A DNA stretch of 64,000 nt from Adiantum capillus-veneris (GCA_014529385.2 CM043955.1:150799640-150863639); one strand, 5' to 3'; counted from the first letter of the stretch, positions 1 through 10,650 are shown. Numbers and translations are program-made. Notes: generated by a model from the letters alone, not told the origin.

Positions 1-1040
1 AGTCCCATATGGCATTGTTAGAGCAGAGATGGTTACACTGCTCATGCTAGTAGATGCTCTTTCCAAACAGTATACTTAAGCCAAAGGAAGAGAGAGACTC
101 AAACAAAGCCTTGGAGGCATCCACACTGCTAACAGAGGCCAGAGAGAGTAGATCTTGATATGCGCAAATGACATAGTGGTTCAACACCATAGTTAGAGGG
201 AATGGAATTTTCAAGTCTTCGTTCCCTGTTTCCATTTCAACTTCCCATTCCGTATTTCGAATGTGAGTATCTATATCAAAGAATCACATTTCATGCCCAT
301 TGTCATTCCCCATTCTGGGTAAATATGTGCAACACACATAGCCTTGTTATAGAGGAGCTCCTTTCTTTGCCCTTCTAGTATGATCGTATCTCACCATTTA
401 TCCACCTCTCACACAATGAGGAGAACTAGGTCCTTAGAGCCGGGTCGCACTCAAGGGCAGTGGGGAGAGTAGTTGCTAGCGATGCTAGCACTTTGAGAAA
501 GGGAGGGTTTAAGCTATTTTTTTGGTTGATAACAAAGGAGCGTGACTCTCGCCGTCTCTAGCCAATGAAGGAGCTTCATTTTTTAGCATTTTTCAGTAGG
601 ATATTTGTAAGCTATGAGCTAGTTCACATGGAGGCTGGTCCGCAACTAGTTGCCAACCTTTTTGGTTCCCATGCGTCAATTCCTAAAAAAACTGCGAGCT
701 GGTTGCGAAGAAGTTGCAGTCCGGCTTCACGTGCGTGAGGAGGAGCGGAGTCGCAACCACAGATACGACAAAGAGAGAGAGAGGAATAAAGTACCTGCGC
801 TCGCAATTTCTAACCAATCAACTCTCATAACAAAATCTTGCACGCTAAATAAAGCTCGCTGCACTACACAAAGCTCCTTGCACGTGAACTCAGCAGTTGC
901 GAGTTGGGAGTTGCGAACAAGTTCGGAACTCGACCACGTGAACTGACTCTATGCTAAGCGTTTGTGGGTGCGACCAGGTGTCCAGACACGATCTGCGGCT
1001 ATTTATCTAAGAGACTTGGATCACACCCATAGAGCCTCTT
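1..1040. other. no recognisable gene
   Basis: Only short open frames with no recognisable domain are seen on either strand. A short GA run near 775 is the only simple repeat. Nothing supports a gene or a specific mobile element. Confidence 0.5.
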
Positions 1041-1290
1041 CCACTGAGGTTGCTGCATGCACTCAATGAATCTCTTGGTAGGGGCCAGCATATATCGATA
1101 CATACACGCCGCACAGTGCCTCATGGGTGGCAATCGAAAGCTTAAATGGTCATCGTACAGCTTATTAGAGATTGAGATAGGCTTGCGCTATTCATGTCGT
1201 CAGTATCAGTGGATTTGTAGAGTTTGTAGGGATGCATTATGTATGCAGATGCCCAGCTTATGAGAGCATACAGAGCTCATACTCCGCTCT
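1040..1290 (+). pseudogene. LINE-B ORF2 C-terminal fragment
   Basis: The translation around 1057-1263 matches the C-terminal stretch shared by the other LINE-B pieces in this window (3,745-5,355 and 17,946-18,700). The clearest part is a block reading LLEIEIGLRY followed by an ICRVC cysteine pair, aligning with EIETG and the cysteine pair of those copies. That region lies after the reverse transcriptase and probably binds nucleic acid through zinc. The piece has no RT core and no endonuclease and ends at a stop, so it is a dead 3' fragment. Assignment rests on similarity by eye between window copies. Confidence 0.5.
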
Positions 1291-1370
1291 GTTCACAAAG
1301 CAGCCCACTCTCAGAGAGCTGATGGAGGCGAGGGGCCAGAAACAGCTTGTCGATCCAGATATATAGGTAG

Positions 1371-1751
1371 TACTCCTCCAGTCACACACTACCTCTAGCG
1401 GAAGACGACAATCCTATCACCGACCTTTTTCAGAGAGCTGCTTCAACACTCTCTCCCATTATCACCCAGAGAGGAGTCATATTAGAGCAGACAAAGACCC
1501 GTCGAGCTCGTAGACAACCTAGAGCACCAAGACACCCAGCCAAGCTAATAAGCGAGGTTCGGGCTCGGCATCAGAGAGCTAGACAGGAGCAGCTAGAGGA
1601 AGAAAGCCTTTTCCGATACTACAACTATTCCTCCCCATGCACCCCAATAGGCTACTACATCCCTAAGACAAAGATGGAATCTCATGATTCCCTGAGCCCC
1701 CCCATATCTAGAGCTCCATCCCTTCATCATCACCCTTTCTTCCACCCATGA
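1371..1751 (+). other. 126-codon open stretch without a start codon, unknown
   Basis: Between a TAG at 1368 and a TGA at 1749 one frame is open for 126 codons with no ATG near its start. It encodes a basic middle (TKTRRARRQPRAPRH), then a Glu/Gln-rich helix-like stretch, then a Pro/His/Ser-rich tail. It directly follows the LINE-B fragment and could be its continuation after a frameshift, a gag remnant, or chance. No domain is recognised. Confidence 0.2.
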
Positions 1752-1823
1752 TTATGCCACCCTCACTTATTTTCCTGCAGCCAGAGGACATACCATTAAG
1801 TTTTGTTTTTGGGGCCCCGCGGC

Positions 1824-1839
1824 GGGGGGGGGGGGGGGG
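1824..1839 (+). repeat. G16 homopolymer
   Basis: Sixteen consecutive G follow a GGGGCCCCGCGGC palindrome-like stretch. The length in the assembly may not be reliable. Confidence 0.8.
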
Positions 1840-2716
1840 CACGCTCATTCACATTTTGAGTATAATAAAACATGCCAAAGGTAATACAAGCCACCTAAGG
1901 TTTTTTTCATCAATTAGTACGTTTACGTGCGAGCACTGAGAGAGAAAAAGTGTGTCTACCATGTAGTAATTAACAAAACTTCCATTGCTCATGAAGAAGC
2001 GTGCAACCTCAAATGCAATATTAGCAGCTGGTCTGAAAGGCTTGGGCTTCTTATATGTTTGAAACCTGCCAAAATCAAGATGTCAGTTATTAGTGGACTT
2101 GAGAAATGGCTAGTAGTTTTGCTAAATCTTGCAACTTCCTAATGTCACACAAAACTATGTGTCCAATCTCTAATTCTACTAATTAAAAAATGGAAAATCC
2201 CAAAGAATTTAAACATATATCCTTACAATTACTGTGAATTTCGATCCTTAATTAGATACAATGTATTTCCATTTCAACCTTAGAGTAGTTTTTTTGGTTC
2301 TTTGGTGAACCTTTACAGAAAAGTAGGGGCATATGGGATCCTTGAGAGGAAAGACTCGTTTGCTGCTATTGCTCTATCTTTGTCTAGCCTCTAGCAAACC
2401 TACATTGAGCCACTGCCTTTGTGTAGCTATGTCCATTTATCGAAAGTCTCATGGTGTCTTATGTTCCTCTTGGTACAAATGCAGAGAATACTTTTGCTTC
2501 AAAGTGCCTACATTCAAAATCCTCTCTACATCATGTCGGGTAAATGTCCCGATACGTGGACATGTCTCAGTCGAAGGAGGCTCGGTTTACATGAGGCCAA
2601 CAAAGAGTGCAGGGAAGGGCGTGCAGAGCCTTTGGCATTCATTCATTGGAGGTGAAGCCTAGATCCACTGTTGAAATGAGCGACAACCTTGTAAACAACG
2701 AGAGCGAGGCAATGGA

Positions 2717-2890
2717 AAGCTACGGAGTTGTGACTTGTCCTAGTGGTTAAGGTGAAGGCCTTTGAGCACACCCACTACGGTTCAACCCCGTAGAAGTGAG
2801 GTGTAGGTGAGCGGGCGCCGAGTGGGCGCAATCCATAAAAATATAGTTCGCGCAAGCGAGGCGGCAAAAGAAAAAGAAGCTAGGAAGTTG
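2717..2890 (+). mobile_element. tRNA-derived SINE with target-site duplication
   Basis: The body at 2731-2876 (146 bp) carries a pol III internal promoter. A box A-like CTAGTGGTTAAGG starts near 2740, and a box B-like GGTTCAACCCC lies near 2780, at tRNA-like spacing. The 3' end is A-rich (AAAAGAAAAAG). It is flanked by an imperfect 14-bp direct repeat at 2717-2730 and 2877-2890 (AAGCTACGGAGTTG and AAGCTAGGAAGTTG, 12 of 14 matching), as expected for LINE-dependent insertion. A true tRNA is unlikely because no acceptor-stem pairing flanks the boxes. Confidence 0.7.
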
Positions 2891-3194
2891 CTATTGCGCT
2901 TGTTTGAACCCAGCCTAAGTACACACACTTGAGAGAATAGACATTGTCTTGAGCATATGCTCCTGAGTAACAGAACGGTCAGTTTAACATCCCAAACGCT
3001 CATTAGAGGAAAACCTTGCTTCACTTCTCACTCACTGCTTTCCTTTTTCAAGAGGGGTTTTTCCTCGCCTTTTAAGGCGTACTTTTGGCTATAGAATGAA
3101 AGATTATTGTTTGGGGGTCAATTTTTTCTTGCCAAGTCTCAAATGATGATGAGCTTTTGATGTGAGGTGTTCTCTCAAATCAAGGCAATGATGG

Positions 3195-3300
3195 GGATTG
3201 GAATGGAGCGAGCTTTGGAGTGAGCTTTTCTTATGATATTTCTCAACTGACCAAATCTATAAAAAAAGCTTGCTCTAGAAAGAATTTTTGAAGCGATCTT

Positions 3301-3346
<46 letters not shown>

Positions 3347-3354
3347 CCCCCCCC
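3195..3354 (+). repeat. fold-back repeat ending in (TC)n and a C tract
   Basis: The stretch with GCTTTGGAGTGAGCTTTT and TCTATAAAAAAAGCTTGCTC has a relative in reverse orientation at 15,595-15,840. Both copies run directly into a (TC)n tract on the same side. Here the tract is about 3305-3343, followed by ten C. It may be a small non-autonomous element whose boundary is the simple repeat. Confidence 0.45.
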
Positions 3355-3408
3355 TTCTGTTTCTTGCTACTTATCTCTATCTCTATTTCTCTCTATCTCC
3401 CATTCCTT

Positions 3409-3410
<2 letters not shown>

Positions 3411-3469
<59 letters not shown>

Positions 3470-3603
3470 ACCTCTCTTTCTCTATATCCCTCTCTCTCTC
3501 TCTCTCTGTGGCAAGAAAAGGGGTTGTATTTTGTGTACATAAAGAACCTTTAGGCTAGAGATTGTTGAGGACCTGCATCCGAGATGGTTAATCATGTGAA
3601 GGC

Positions 3604-3635
<32 letters not shown>

Positions 3636-3745
3636 GTGGCAAGAAAAGGGGTTGTATTCTGTGTACATAAAGACCCTTTAGGCTAGAGATTGTTGAGGAC
3701 CTGCATCCGAGATGGTTAATCACGTGAAGGCCTCTCTCTCTCTCT
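3411..3745 (+). repeat. (TC)n tracts with a 128-bp tandem duplication
   Basis: After a (TC)n tract at about 3411-3466, a unit beginning TGTGGCAAGAAAAGGGG starts at 3507 and again at 3635. Each copy is preceded by (TC)n and ends GTGAAGGCCTCT. The two copies differ at only a few sites, so the duplication is recent and probably arose by slippage or unequal exchange between the TC tracts. Confidence 0.75.
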
Positions 3746-5355
3746 ATTAACGTCTTCAAAAGGCCAAAATGACCTATGAGACCAATCTGTTACATACTGG
3801 TGAATTTGATACCATGTCTGAGTACAAAAAAAGAGATACTAAATTGAATCTAGAAGTGTTACTAGCTGGAACTGTGTGGGTATGTGTGAGCACTGATACA
3901 ATGGGTGCCCAATACAAGAGAGAGATACAATGGGTGATGTATCCATCCTCATCTATACTCTGGATGTCGAGATAGTATGGCTTGAATCCTTTGTTGTAGT
4001 CTCCGTCGATGCTATGAAGCTCCTCTCCTCAATCTTGGGTGTCTCGATCTCCCTAGATCCAATGCTCGGTCAATGAGAGTACCGCAGGTGTGAGTATGAG
4101 TTGAGCTTTGCAATGGTGGCTGCTCCTCTATCTGTCTAATGTTTGGTGTGAAGAAATAAGCAATCTGTCTCTGGGATTGTCTCTCTCCAGATCTCCTTAG
4201 TAAACTATCTCTTTGTCTGTATAACTCAAGTAGATACATTCCAAGACATCTCTCTTCCTGATAGCTCATGACTCTTGAGAGGGTCGGAAGCCTTCTCGAA
4301 ATAGATAGTGGAAGCGACCCCCTATCTAGTAATACATTGTGCACTACATATATAATGCATCTCCATCTCTGGCTCTGTATGGCATATGCGGCATATCATG
4401 TTAGCTGCTGGTATCCCTCTAAATCTACCATTCTCAATCTCAAGCTGGTGTGAAGATGTCTGTATCTAACTAATGGCACACCATAACCCATGAGATAGAT
4501 GTGTATCTATATAGCTGGGTCGAATCACAAACCCATCCCCTATGAGTTGGAGAAGATGCTCTCTATAGAAAGCCACCTTCGTGCCCAACTCCTGTGTCGG
4601 CTCTATCCACGTCCTCCTGGTGTCCAACTGGGTCAGGTCTTGGCATCTCCACCTATGTAAGGGACACTGATGGTGCATCAAGGAAGTATTGGAAGGGAGG
4701 CAAGCTATCCATGCTGAAGCCATGTATGTGAAACCATGATGGCATCTGTGCATACCAACATGATGTGTCCCCCTATAAAGCTAATTGTCTGGAGGACTCA
4801 AGGGCCAATGTGGCATATCTATCTCTGGTAGTATCCCATAAGCTATGTATAAAGGAGATTAATCTCATAAGCGCCTCTATCTCCATAGGGGGGCTGCTAA
4901 CTCCGCTCTAATGATCTCGTGTGGCACAGAGGCCTTGGCTCTAATCAGTCGAGAGATCATAGATATAAAAGGCCTCTCAAGTGTATGCATCAATGTACTC
5001 CACAATCTCCTAACCATAAGTGAATGTAGGTGTTGATCTCTTGATCCACTATGATGTGGTGTTAAACACCATAACCTTGATTTTACCAAGGTTTACAAAA
5101 AATCCACTATCATCTGCAAAGCTATGTAATGCATCCAACTGTCGTTGCTAGCGAGTCAGATATCAACACAATATCATCAGCATATAGCAACAATGGAATC
5201 CATTTCCTTGCCGCTGGGCACCTCTATCACCCTCTTTGTCAATATAATCAGACACCTCATCTACATACATACCAAATAGAGTAGGGGACAATGGAAAACC
5301 TTGTTTCACTCCAATAGTGGAGTGCACTGAATCAGACATCTCCTCTGGAGTGTGT
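3745..5355 (-). mobile_element. 5'-truncated LINE-B (RT palm to C-terminus), decayed
   Basis: Reading the minus strand, the fragment opens inside a non-LTR reverse transcriptase. The motif GVKQGFPLSPTLFG lies near 5,310, and the YADD catalytic box follows in another frame near 5,170. Next comes a VNLGKIKVMVFNT stretch near 5,060, a block near 4,830 (LMRLISFIHSLWDTTRDRYA), and a C-terminus at 4,344-4,012 ending GTLIDRALDLGRSRHPRLRR. Several frameshifts and stops break the frame and the endonuclease is missing, so it cannot act alone. The 3' end near 3,745 is a TTGGTCTCATAGGTCAT-type motif followed by (AG)n in element orientation. Related fragments lie at 1,040-1,290 and 17,946-18,700. Confidence 0.75.
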
Positions 5356-5379
5356 ACATGTCCCAAAGAAAAAGGAACA

Positions 5380-5881
5380 GAGGTGGCAGCAAGGCAGCCA
5401 ACTTGGGACGGAGCCACACAACATGCAACACAATAAAGTCGTGCAAGTTTGTAGGAGGGGATGCATGGAGCCGTGCAGAGCCAACATGACTCAAGCGAAG
5501 AGCACACGGTAGTGTGCAGAGGCATCACATGTGTGAGCAAATGCAGGAGTTGACGAGGACAATAGTTACATGAAAGTTGGGTGGTTAGGACGTTGTGCAC
5601 TGTCGTGAGTCTGTCAAAGATCAAATTGCATTGGACCTCCCATAACAATTTTGCTTGCAATATTGATACTATGGCAGAGAAAGAACCTGGAAAGATTCAA
5701 AATATTAAAAATTGAGAAGAGCCAGTATGTTATGCTAGATCTTTAGATTTGTGACTTGATCCTTTAAGGTTATGTTTTTTACCTTATCCATTAGATTTCT
5801 AGGTTCGCATGTAAGATCAATATTTCAAATAATTGGATACTTTGATATATCAAATCATGTAATAGTCTCTGGTCTCGAGAA

Positions 5882-5888
<7 letters not shown>
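5380..5888. other. no recognisable gene
   Basis: A minus-strand open frame runs from 5,660 into the LINE-B piece, but its first 100 residues match nothing I recognise and are probably flanking DNA read through. The rest is AT-rich sequence. Confidence 0.5.

Positions 5889-5972
<84 letters not shown>
5889..5972 (+). repeat. (GA)n microsatellite at the 3' end of LINE-A copy 1
   Basis: About 42 GA repeats run into a short GATA tract and then directly into the LINE-A 3' end. In element orientation this is a (TC)n tail. The same kind of tract flanks the other LINE-A ends at 10,595 and 15,508. Confidence 0.95.
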
Positions 5973-5976
<4 letters not shown>

Positions 5977-6012
5977 TAGATTTTATTATCGTCCTCGGAG
6001 GTCAAATATGAC

Positions 6013-9000
6013 CTATGGGACCAAAGTTACATGTGATGTAGTATGTGTATGGCTGATGAGTGACTCTCGATGCTCCAAAATTGTAGTGATGAGAGTCGCA
6101 ATGGAGAGCCCACACTTTGGCTGGGAGAGGAAAGTGTGTAGGTCTAAGTTATGGCTGAAAATGTGAGAGAAGCAAGTTCGGATGTGATCAAAAGCTGAGC
6201 ACTCTAGTAGTGTGTGGTACTTAGACTCTCGAACTTGCAGTGAGCATAATGTGCACAATCGATTTGACTCTTCTCCATTGCCCCAACGCCCTATCTCGCA
6301 TCGAAGGAAATGAGAGCTAAGCCGAATTGCTGCGATAGTGCGTATCGCGGACAAGGGAATAGGCTCAAGCATGTAAGTGTGAGTATGGTTTCCTCTCTCA
6401 GCGAAGAACATGGTTTTGTAGTTGGGGGCAATATAGGTGGTGTAATGTATGAAGCGTGACCCACCGGATTTCTCCCAAGCCGTAATACATTGGCGTTGTA
6501 GAAAAGCTTCATTCACTTGAGAGTCAATTGAAGCATCATGTAGCAAGTGTAATGCATCCCATCTCCCAAACCACTTCTTTATGTCTTGCATCCATCCTGT
6601 GCTCAAGATCTTGCTTTTATGCGTCTTTTGAACTTTTTTGCTTGCTTCCCATGCAATTGTAGGAAGTCGATGTGAGGGGTTTTGACGCATCTTTATCATA
6701 TACTCCACAACCCTTTCCATGCCCATAACCTCAATTGGAAGAGATCCCGACTCAAGAAGTAGGAGCATATATGGTGTTTGTGTCTTAACTTGGAGAAAGT
6801 TTGTAAGAAAACGCTTTTGGACATTCTCAAACTCTTTCCAAGTAGACTTTGAGATGCTCCCGCCCCACACTTCAACTCCATAAAGAAGAACCGGTGTCAC
6901 CAATGCATCAAAAAGATACTTCTTGAGAACCCAACACTTGATGTTTCCCGCATTACACATGTTCTCAAATGCATAATATGCTCTCTTTCCCGCTTCCAAA
7001 CGACGCATAGCACATTCATGCCACTTGTGATTGGATGGAACCTCAAGGCCAAGGTACTTAAAGCTCTCAACAACTTCAAGTGTCTCGTTGTTGTACACAA
7101 TGCATGGCTTTTCCTTATGGTTGGTTTTCACAAGCATAACCTTTGTTTTGGATTCATTCACAATCAGCCCACTATGCAAGCAAAAGTTGTCAAGGACAAC
7201 CATAAGCTTTTGTGCATCTTGTAAAGTGTGTGCTAGAAGTACTATATCATCTGCATACAACAAAAGCATGATTATCGCATTGCAAGTAGTGACCTCTTCA
7301 ATGCCTTCTTCTTACATAAAGTCAAGTACCATTTGTTCCAATTGATCGATGCATAGACCAAAGAGAGTTGGTGACAACGGACATCCTTGTTTAACCCCAA
7401 TAGTGCTTACAAAAATTTCTGAAATTTCTCTTCCCATGCGCAATTGACAAATCACCTTCTCATAGATTCGAGAAACCGCAAGCATAAACTCACTTGGCAC
7501 TTGGAGTTCTTCCATCCTTCTCCACAAATTGTTACGTGGAATCATATCAAAGGCTTTCTTAAAGTCCACAAAACAATAATACAATCGCTTGCCTTTCAAC
7601 CGACTTTCCTCCATGAGAACACGAAGAGTGACAAGATGATCAATGGTGCTATGGCATCGACGAAAACCCGCTTGTCCCTTTGCACGCTTGTCATTCTCTT
7701 CAGCCCAATCACTCAATTTCATCTCCATTATGCACCCAAACAACTTTGCCATAAGAGACCCAATCATTATAGTCCGGTAGTTGCTTACATTCTTTACATC
7801 CCCTCCTTTATGCAAAGGCTTAACCCAATTAGTACTCCAATCATAAGGCATACCATGTTGAAGTGCAAGGTTGAACATATCACACATCCACTCATGGGTA
7901 AAATCTCCCGTCCATTTGATCATCTCCGGCTTGATACCTTGAAGATCTCCCGCTTTGCGAGTGGCCAACTTTTCAAGCCCACCGCATACATCCTCAATAG
8001 TAAAAAAAGACGGCATACATAGGAGTGAACCATAAAATGGCATTTTTTCAGTATTTTCTTGCTCATATAATTGCCTACAATGTGTGTACATATCCACTAG
8101 ACTCAAGTTACCAAAATTCTCAACCCGCTTGCCTCTCAAGTTTCTCCAAAATCTTCCACATGCATGTGCCTTTTCTTGGACTTGAAATTCTTGTTGCTTT
8201 ACTTCCCATCTTCTTCTCTTCTTTTGAATCAATGCCTTGTCTGTATGCAAATGACTTTGATAGTTGTCTTTGTCCATAGTTGCATCAAGCTTTATCAAGG
8301 ACTTTCGAGCATCTTGACATTCTTTATCAAACCACCTTTTGCGTGATCTATCTTTGTTGATACCATGGAGATGCTTTATGGCAAAGCATTCTTCCGCACA
8401 AGAACAAATAGCTTTCTTGAAAGCTTCCCATTTAGTTTCCAATGGTGCATCACATTGAAGCTTTGTCATCCATAATTTTTGCTCAACCATTTCAATGTAC
8501 ATTGGTGCCCGTTTGAAATCCATACATAGTGATAACTTCTCTTTCCGTTGGCTGAGATTATCATGCTTAGTTGCTTCTCCACATGAAACGTCAATATATA
8601 AGGTGCGATGGTCGGATTCCGGGGTCCATTGACCAAACATAAAACTCTTTATGCGATACATGATGGCTTCAGAGAGTAGCATATAGTCAATCACACTATC
8701 CCCATTATGTCTCCTACATGTAAATCCATTGGTTCCACTCCACAAAGATACACCATTGGCAATGAGCATACCCGTGCTATTACACATGTGTAAAAGTAAC
8801 TTTCCATAGTGATCCGGGTCTTTCTCATCCATTGAAGTACGATCATACAAGTGAACTTCCTCCAACTCCCTTGAAATGTATGGCATATCAAATTGTTGAG
8901 TATCATGTTGCAATGTTTTTGTGCGAGCATTCATATCCCCAAATACAATAACATCACCTTCACCTTTGAAATAAGCAATGTCTTCTTCCAAATCAGAAAA

Positions 9001-9405
9001 TGGTTGATCTCTATCCATGCAAGCATAAAACGGAGAATCATGATGAGGAATGTAGCAACCGGCTACAAAAATGGGGGCTCTTTTTGGTGTCATAATTTTC
9101 AGCCATACATAACGTTTGTACTTGTCATCTTTCACAATTGATACAAAATCTTCCAATCCTTTCTTAACCATACATGCTAACCCTCCTTGTCCTCTTCGTT
9201 GCTTGAGATTCTTTGACCACATCAATGAATGTACATTGTAATCCTCCAAGCCGTTAATTCTTTGTGTATCATGCTCCCAAGTTTCAACAAGAAGTACAAC
9301 ATCAGCTTTGCTTGTTAGTTCATCAATGCCAACCCCCGTATTCCATGAGTATCCATTACAATTCCAAAAGCATATTTTCAATTGTAACTCGGTCTCATAG
9401 GTCAC
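6013..9405 (-). pseudogene. LINE-A ORF2: EEP endonuclease and reverse transcriptase, one in-frame TAA
   Basis: ORF2 nicks target DNA and reverse transcribes the element RNA on it. The EEP domain fills about residues 10-270 with its conserved sites visible: FWNCNGY, VETWE, GCYIPHH, GDMNAR, DYMLLSE and ESDHRT. The RT has NYRTIM, YYCFVDFKKAFDMI (motif A), GVKQGCPLSPTLFG and YADDIVLL. Downstream is a CTLC...HTLLEC Cys/His segment. One TAA near 7,314 splits the frame shortly before YADD and is shared with copy 2. The frame opens with GTG, and the first ATG comes only after the first two endonuclease motifs. It continues the ORF1 frame across a single TAG. No RNase H domain is seen. Confidence 0.8.
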
Positions 9406-9411
9406 GCATCC

Positions 9412-10362
9412 CTATTTGCTTGAGAGACTTGCCTCCTCCTTGGGCACATTTTCTTCATGAGAAATCTCCTTGTTTTTATTATTCTTTTCCTCATATGCCT
9501 TGCGACGCATATTTTGTTGCTTAATAGTGCGATCTTCACATACAAAACATTTTTTATCCCTCAAATAGATCCAACTATTATCAAGGATAATCTTTCGCTT
9601 GGTCTCATCCGGCATGGTGCATACAATTGGCCGTTCTCCCGAGCGAGGAGATCCTTGCTTCCCCACTCTATGTGCTCCATAGACCATAACTCCGGACATG
9701 CCAAAGTGGGTTTTGAAGAAATCTTCAATAACAATGGCAAGAGAAGGAGGTGTCTCTAACTTCTCTTCGAGAATTCCACGAATAACAATGTTCTTGGAAC
9801 GTCGCTCCCGTTCCTTCAACTCCTCCACATCCACATTCTCAACATTCTTTGTTTGAACCATAGCTTGCATGAGTGAGGAATTAGAAACCACATTGCTACC
9901 ACATACATCAGCCCAAGACTTGTTTGTGCATACATTTTTCATGTCGCATACATCCCGGCTCATAGTGTCAAATTTCTCCTCTTTCAATACATGGTCATGC
10001 TCTACTTTGCTCATCCGCTCCTTCAAAGCATTCAAGTCCACAAGAGAGCGTTTACATTCCTTGACTTCCTCTTCAAGTTGCATCAAACGTGTTGTTTGCA
10101 TCTCAAGTGTCCTCTTGAGATTCTCATTCTCAACCACAAGTACCCTTAGTGTGCCATTCTCCATTGCAAGTGCTCGTAAGTCTTCGCCTTGTTTGTTTAC
10201 GGTCTCTTGCAATGATACCAAGTACGCCATGATCATGGTTTTCGATGTCGTTGGTTGGGTGGTTGTGTTGCTATCTTCACACTTAGGAGATTATGGATCA
10301 TTTTCCACAATGGTTGTGGACCTTGTTGAAGAAGAAGAACCCTTGCGAGTGCCGGAAGACAT
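9412..10362 (-). CDS. LINE-A ORF1 protein: coiled coil plus RRM-like domain
   Basis: ORF1 proteins bind LINE RNA and form the ribonucleoprotein particle. The intact stretch from the ATG at 10,236 is 274 residues. Residues 1-90 form a heptad-rich coiled coil (QETVNKQGEDLRALAMENG and onward). A linker follows, and from about residue 135 comes RERRSKNIVIRGI, typical of the RNA-binding fold of LINE ORF1 proteins outside the classic plant CCHC type. The tail is Lys/Glu-rich. An in-frame ATG 42 codons upstream (10,362; MSSGTRKGSSSS) is separated from it by one TAA, also present in copy 2. No CCHC zinc knuckle is seen. The stop is a TAG, after which the same frame runs on into ORF2. Confidence 0.75.
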
Positions 10363-10591
10363 TGTATGTAAAATAGGAGATGAGAATCAATTTTGTTGAA
10401 CCTGTTCACTTCGGAAATGCTGCTACAGAAATGCCTTCCATAACTCTGAAAATTTCTGTATTTACATCAATGCGTAGAGGACTTCGTGCTCTTCGATTGA
10501 GGCTATAGATCACCCAAATCGGAGTTCGGATGAAGAAGTTATGATCAAAAGAGTGGATTGCTGTCTACTAGGTCAAAAAACGGCTGCGTTT

Positions 10592-10594
<3 letters not shown>

Positions 10595-10646
<52 letters not shown>
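10595..10646 (+). repeat. (GA)n microsatellite between the two LINE-A copies
   Basis: About 26 GA repeats join the 5' end of copy 1 directly to the 3' end of copy 2, with no other sequence between them. Confidence 0.95.

Positions 10647-10650
<4 letters not shown>

Larger units (their letters stand above)
5973..10594 (-). mobile_element. LINE-A copy 1, nearly complete non-LTR retrotransposon
   Basis: In element orientation there is about 230 bp of 5' leader (10,594-10,363), one continuous reading frame from an ATG at 10,362 to 6,013 broken only by three in-frame stops, and a short 3' end that closes with GGTCATATTTGACCTC and ATAATAAAATC. (GA)n tracts lie directly outside both ends (5,889-5,972 and 10,595-10,646). 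The frame encodes an ORF1 protein, an EEP endonuclease, a reverse transcriptase and a C-terminal Cys/His segment. No poly(A) tail and no ordinary TSD is visible, because any duplication would be hidden inside the simple repeat. It has few lesions and appears relatively young. Confidence 0.85.

Noticed and set aside
2740-2800. Possible tRNA gene
   Set aside because: Boxes A and B are present, but no cloverleaf stems or acceptor pairing can be drawn, and a TSD shows it is a SINE.
3288-3558. Open frames rich in Ser-Leu across (TC)n
   Set aside because: They are translations of simple repeats with no other protein signal.
7444-8022. 192-codon plus-strand frame inside LINE-A
   Set aside because: It is the antisense of the RT/endonuclease coding region and has no domain of its own.
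9869-10399. 176-codon plus-strand frame
   Set aside because: Antisense of LINE-A ORF1.
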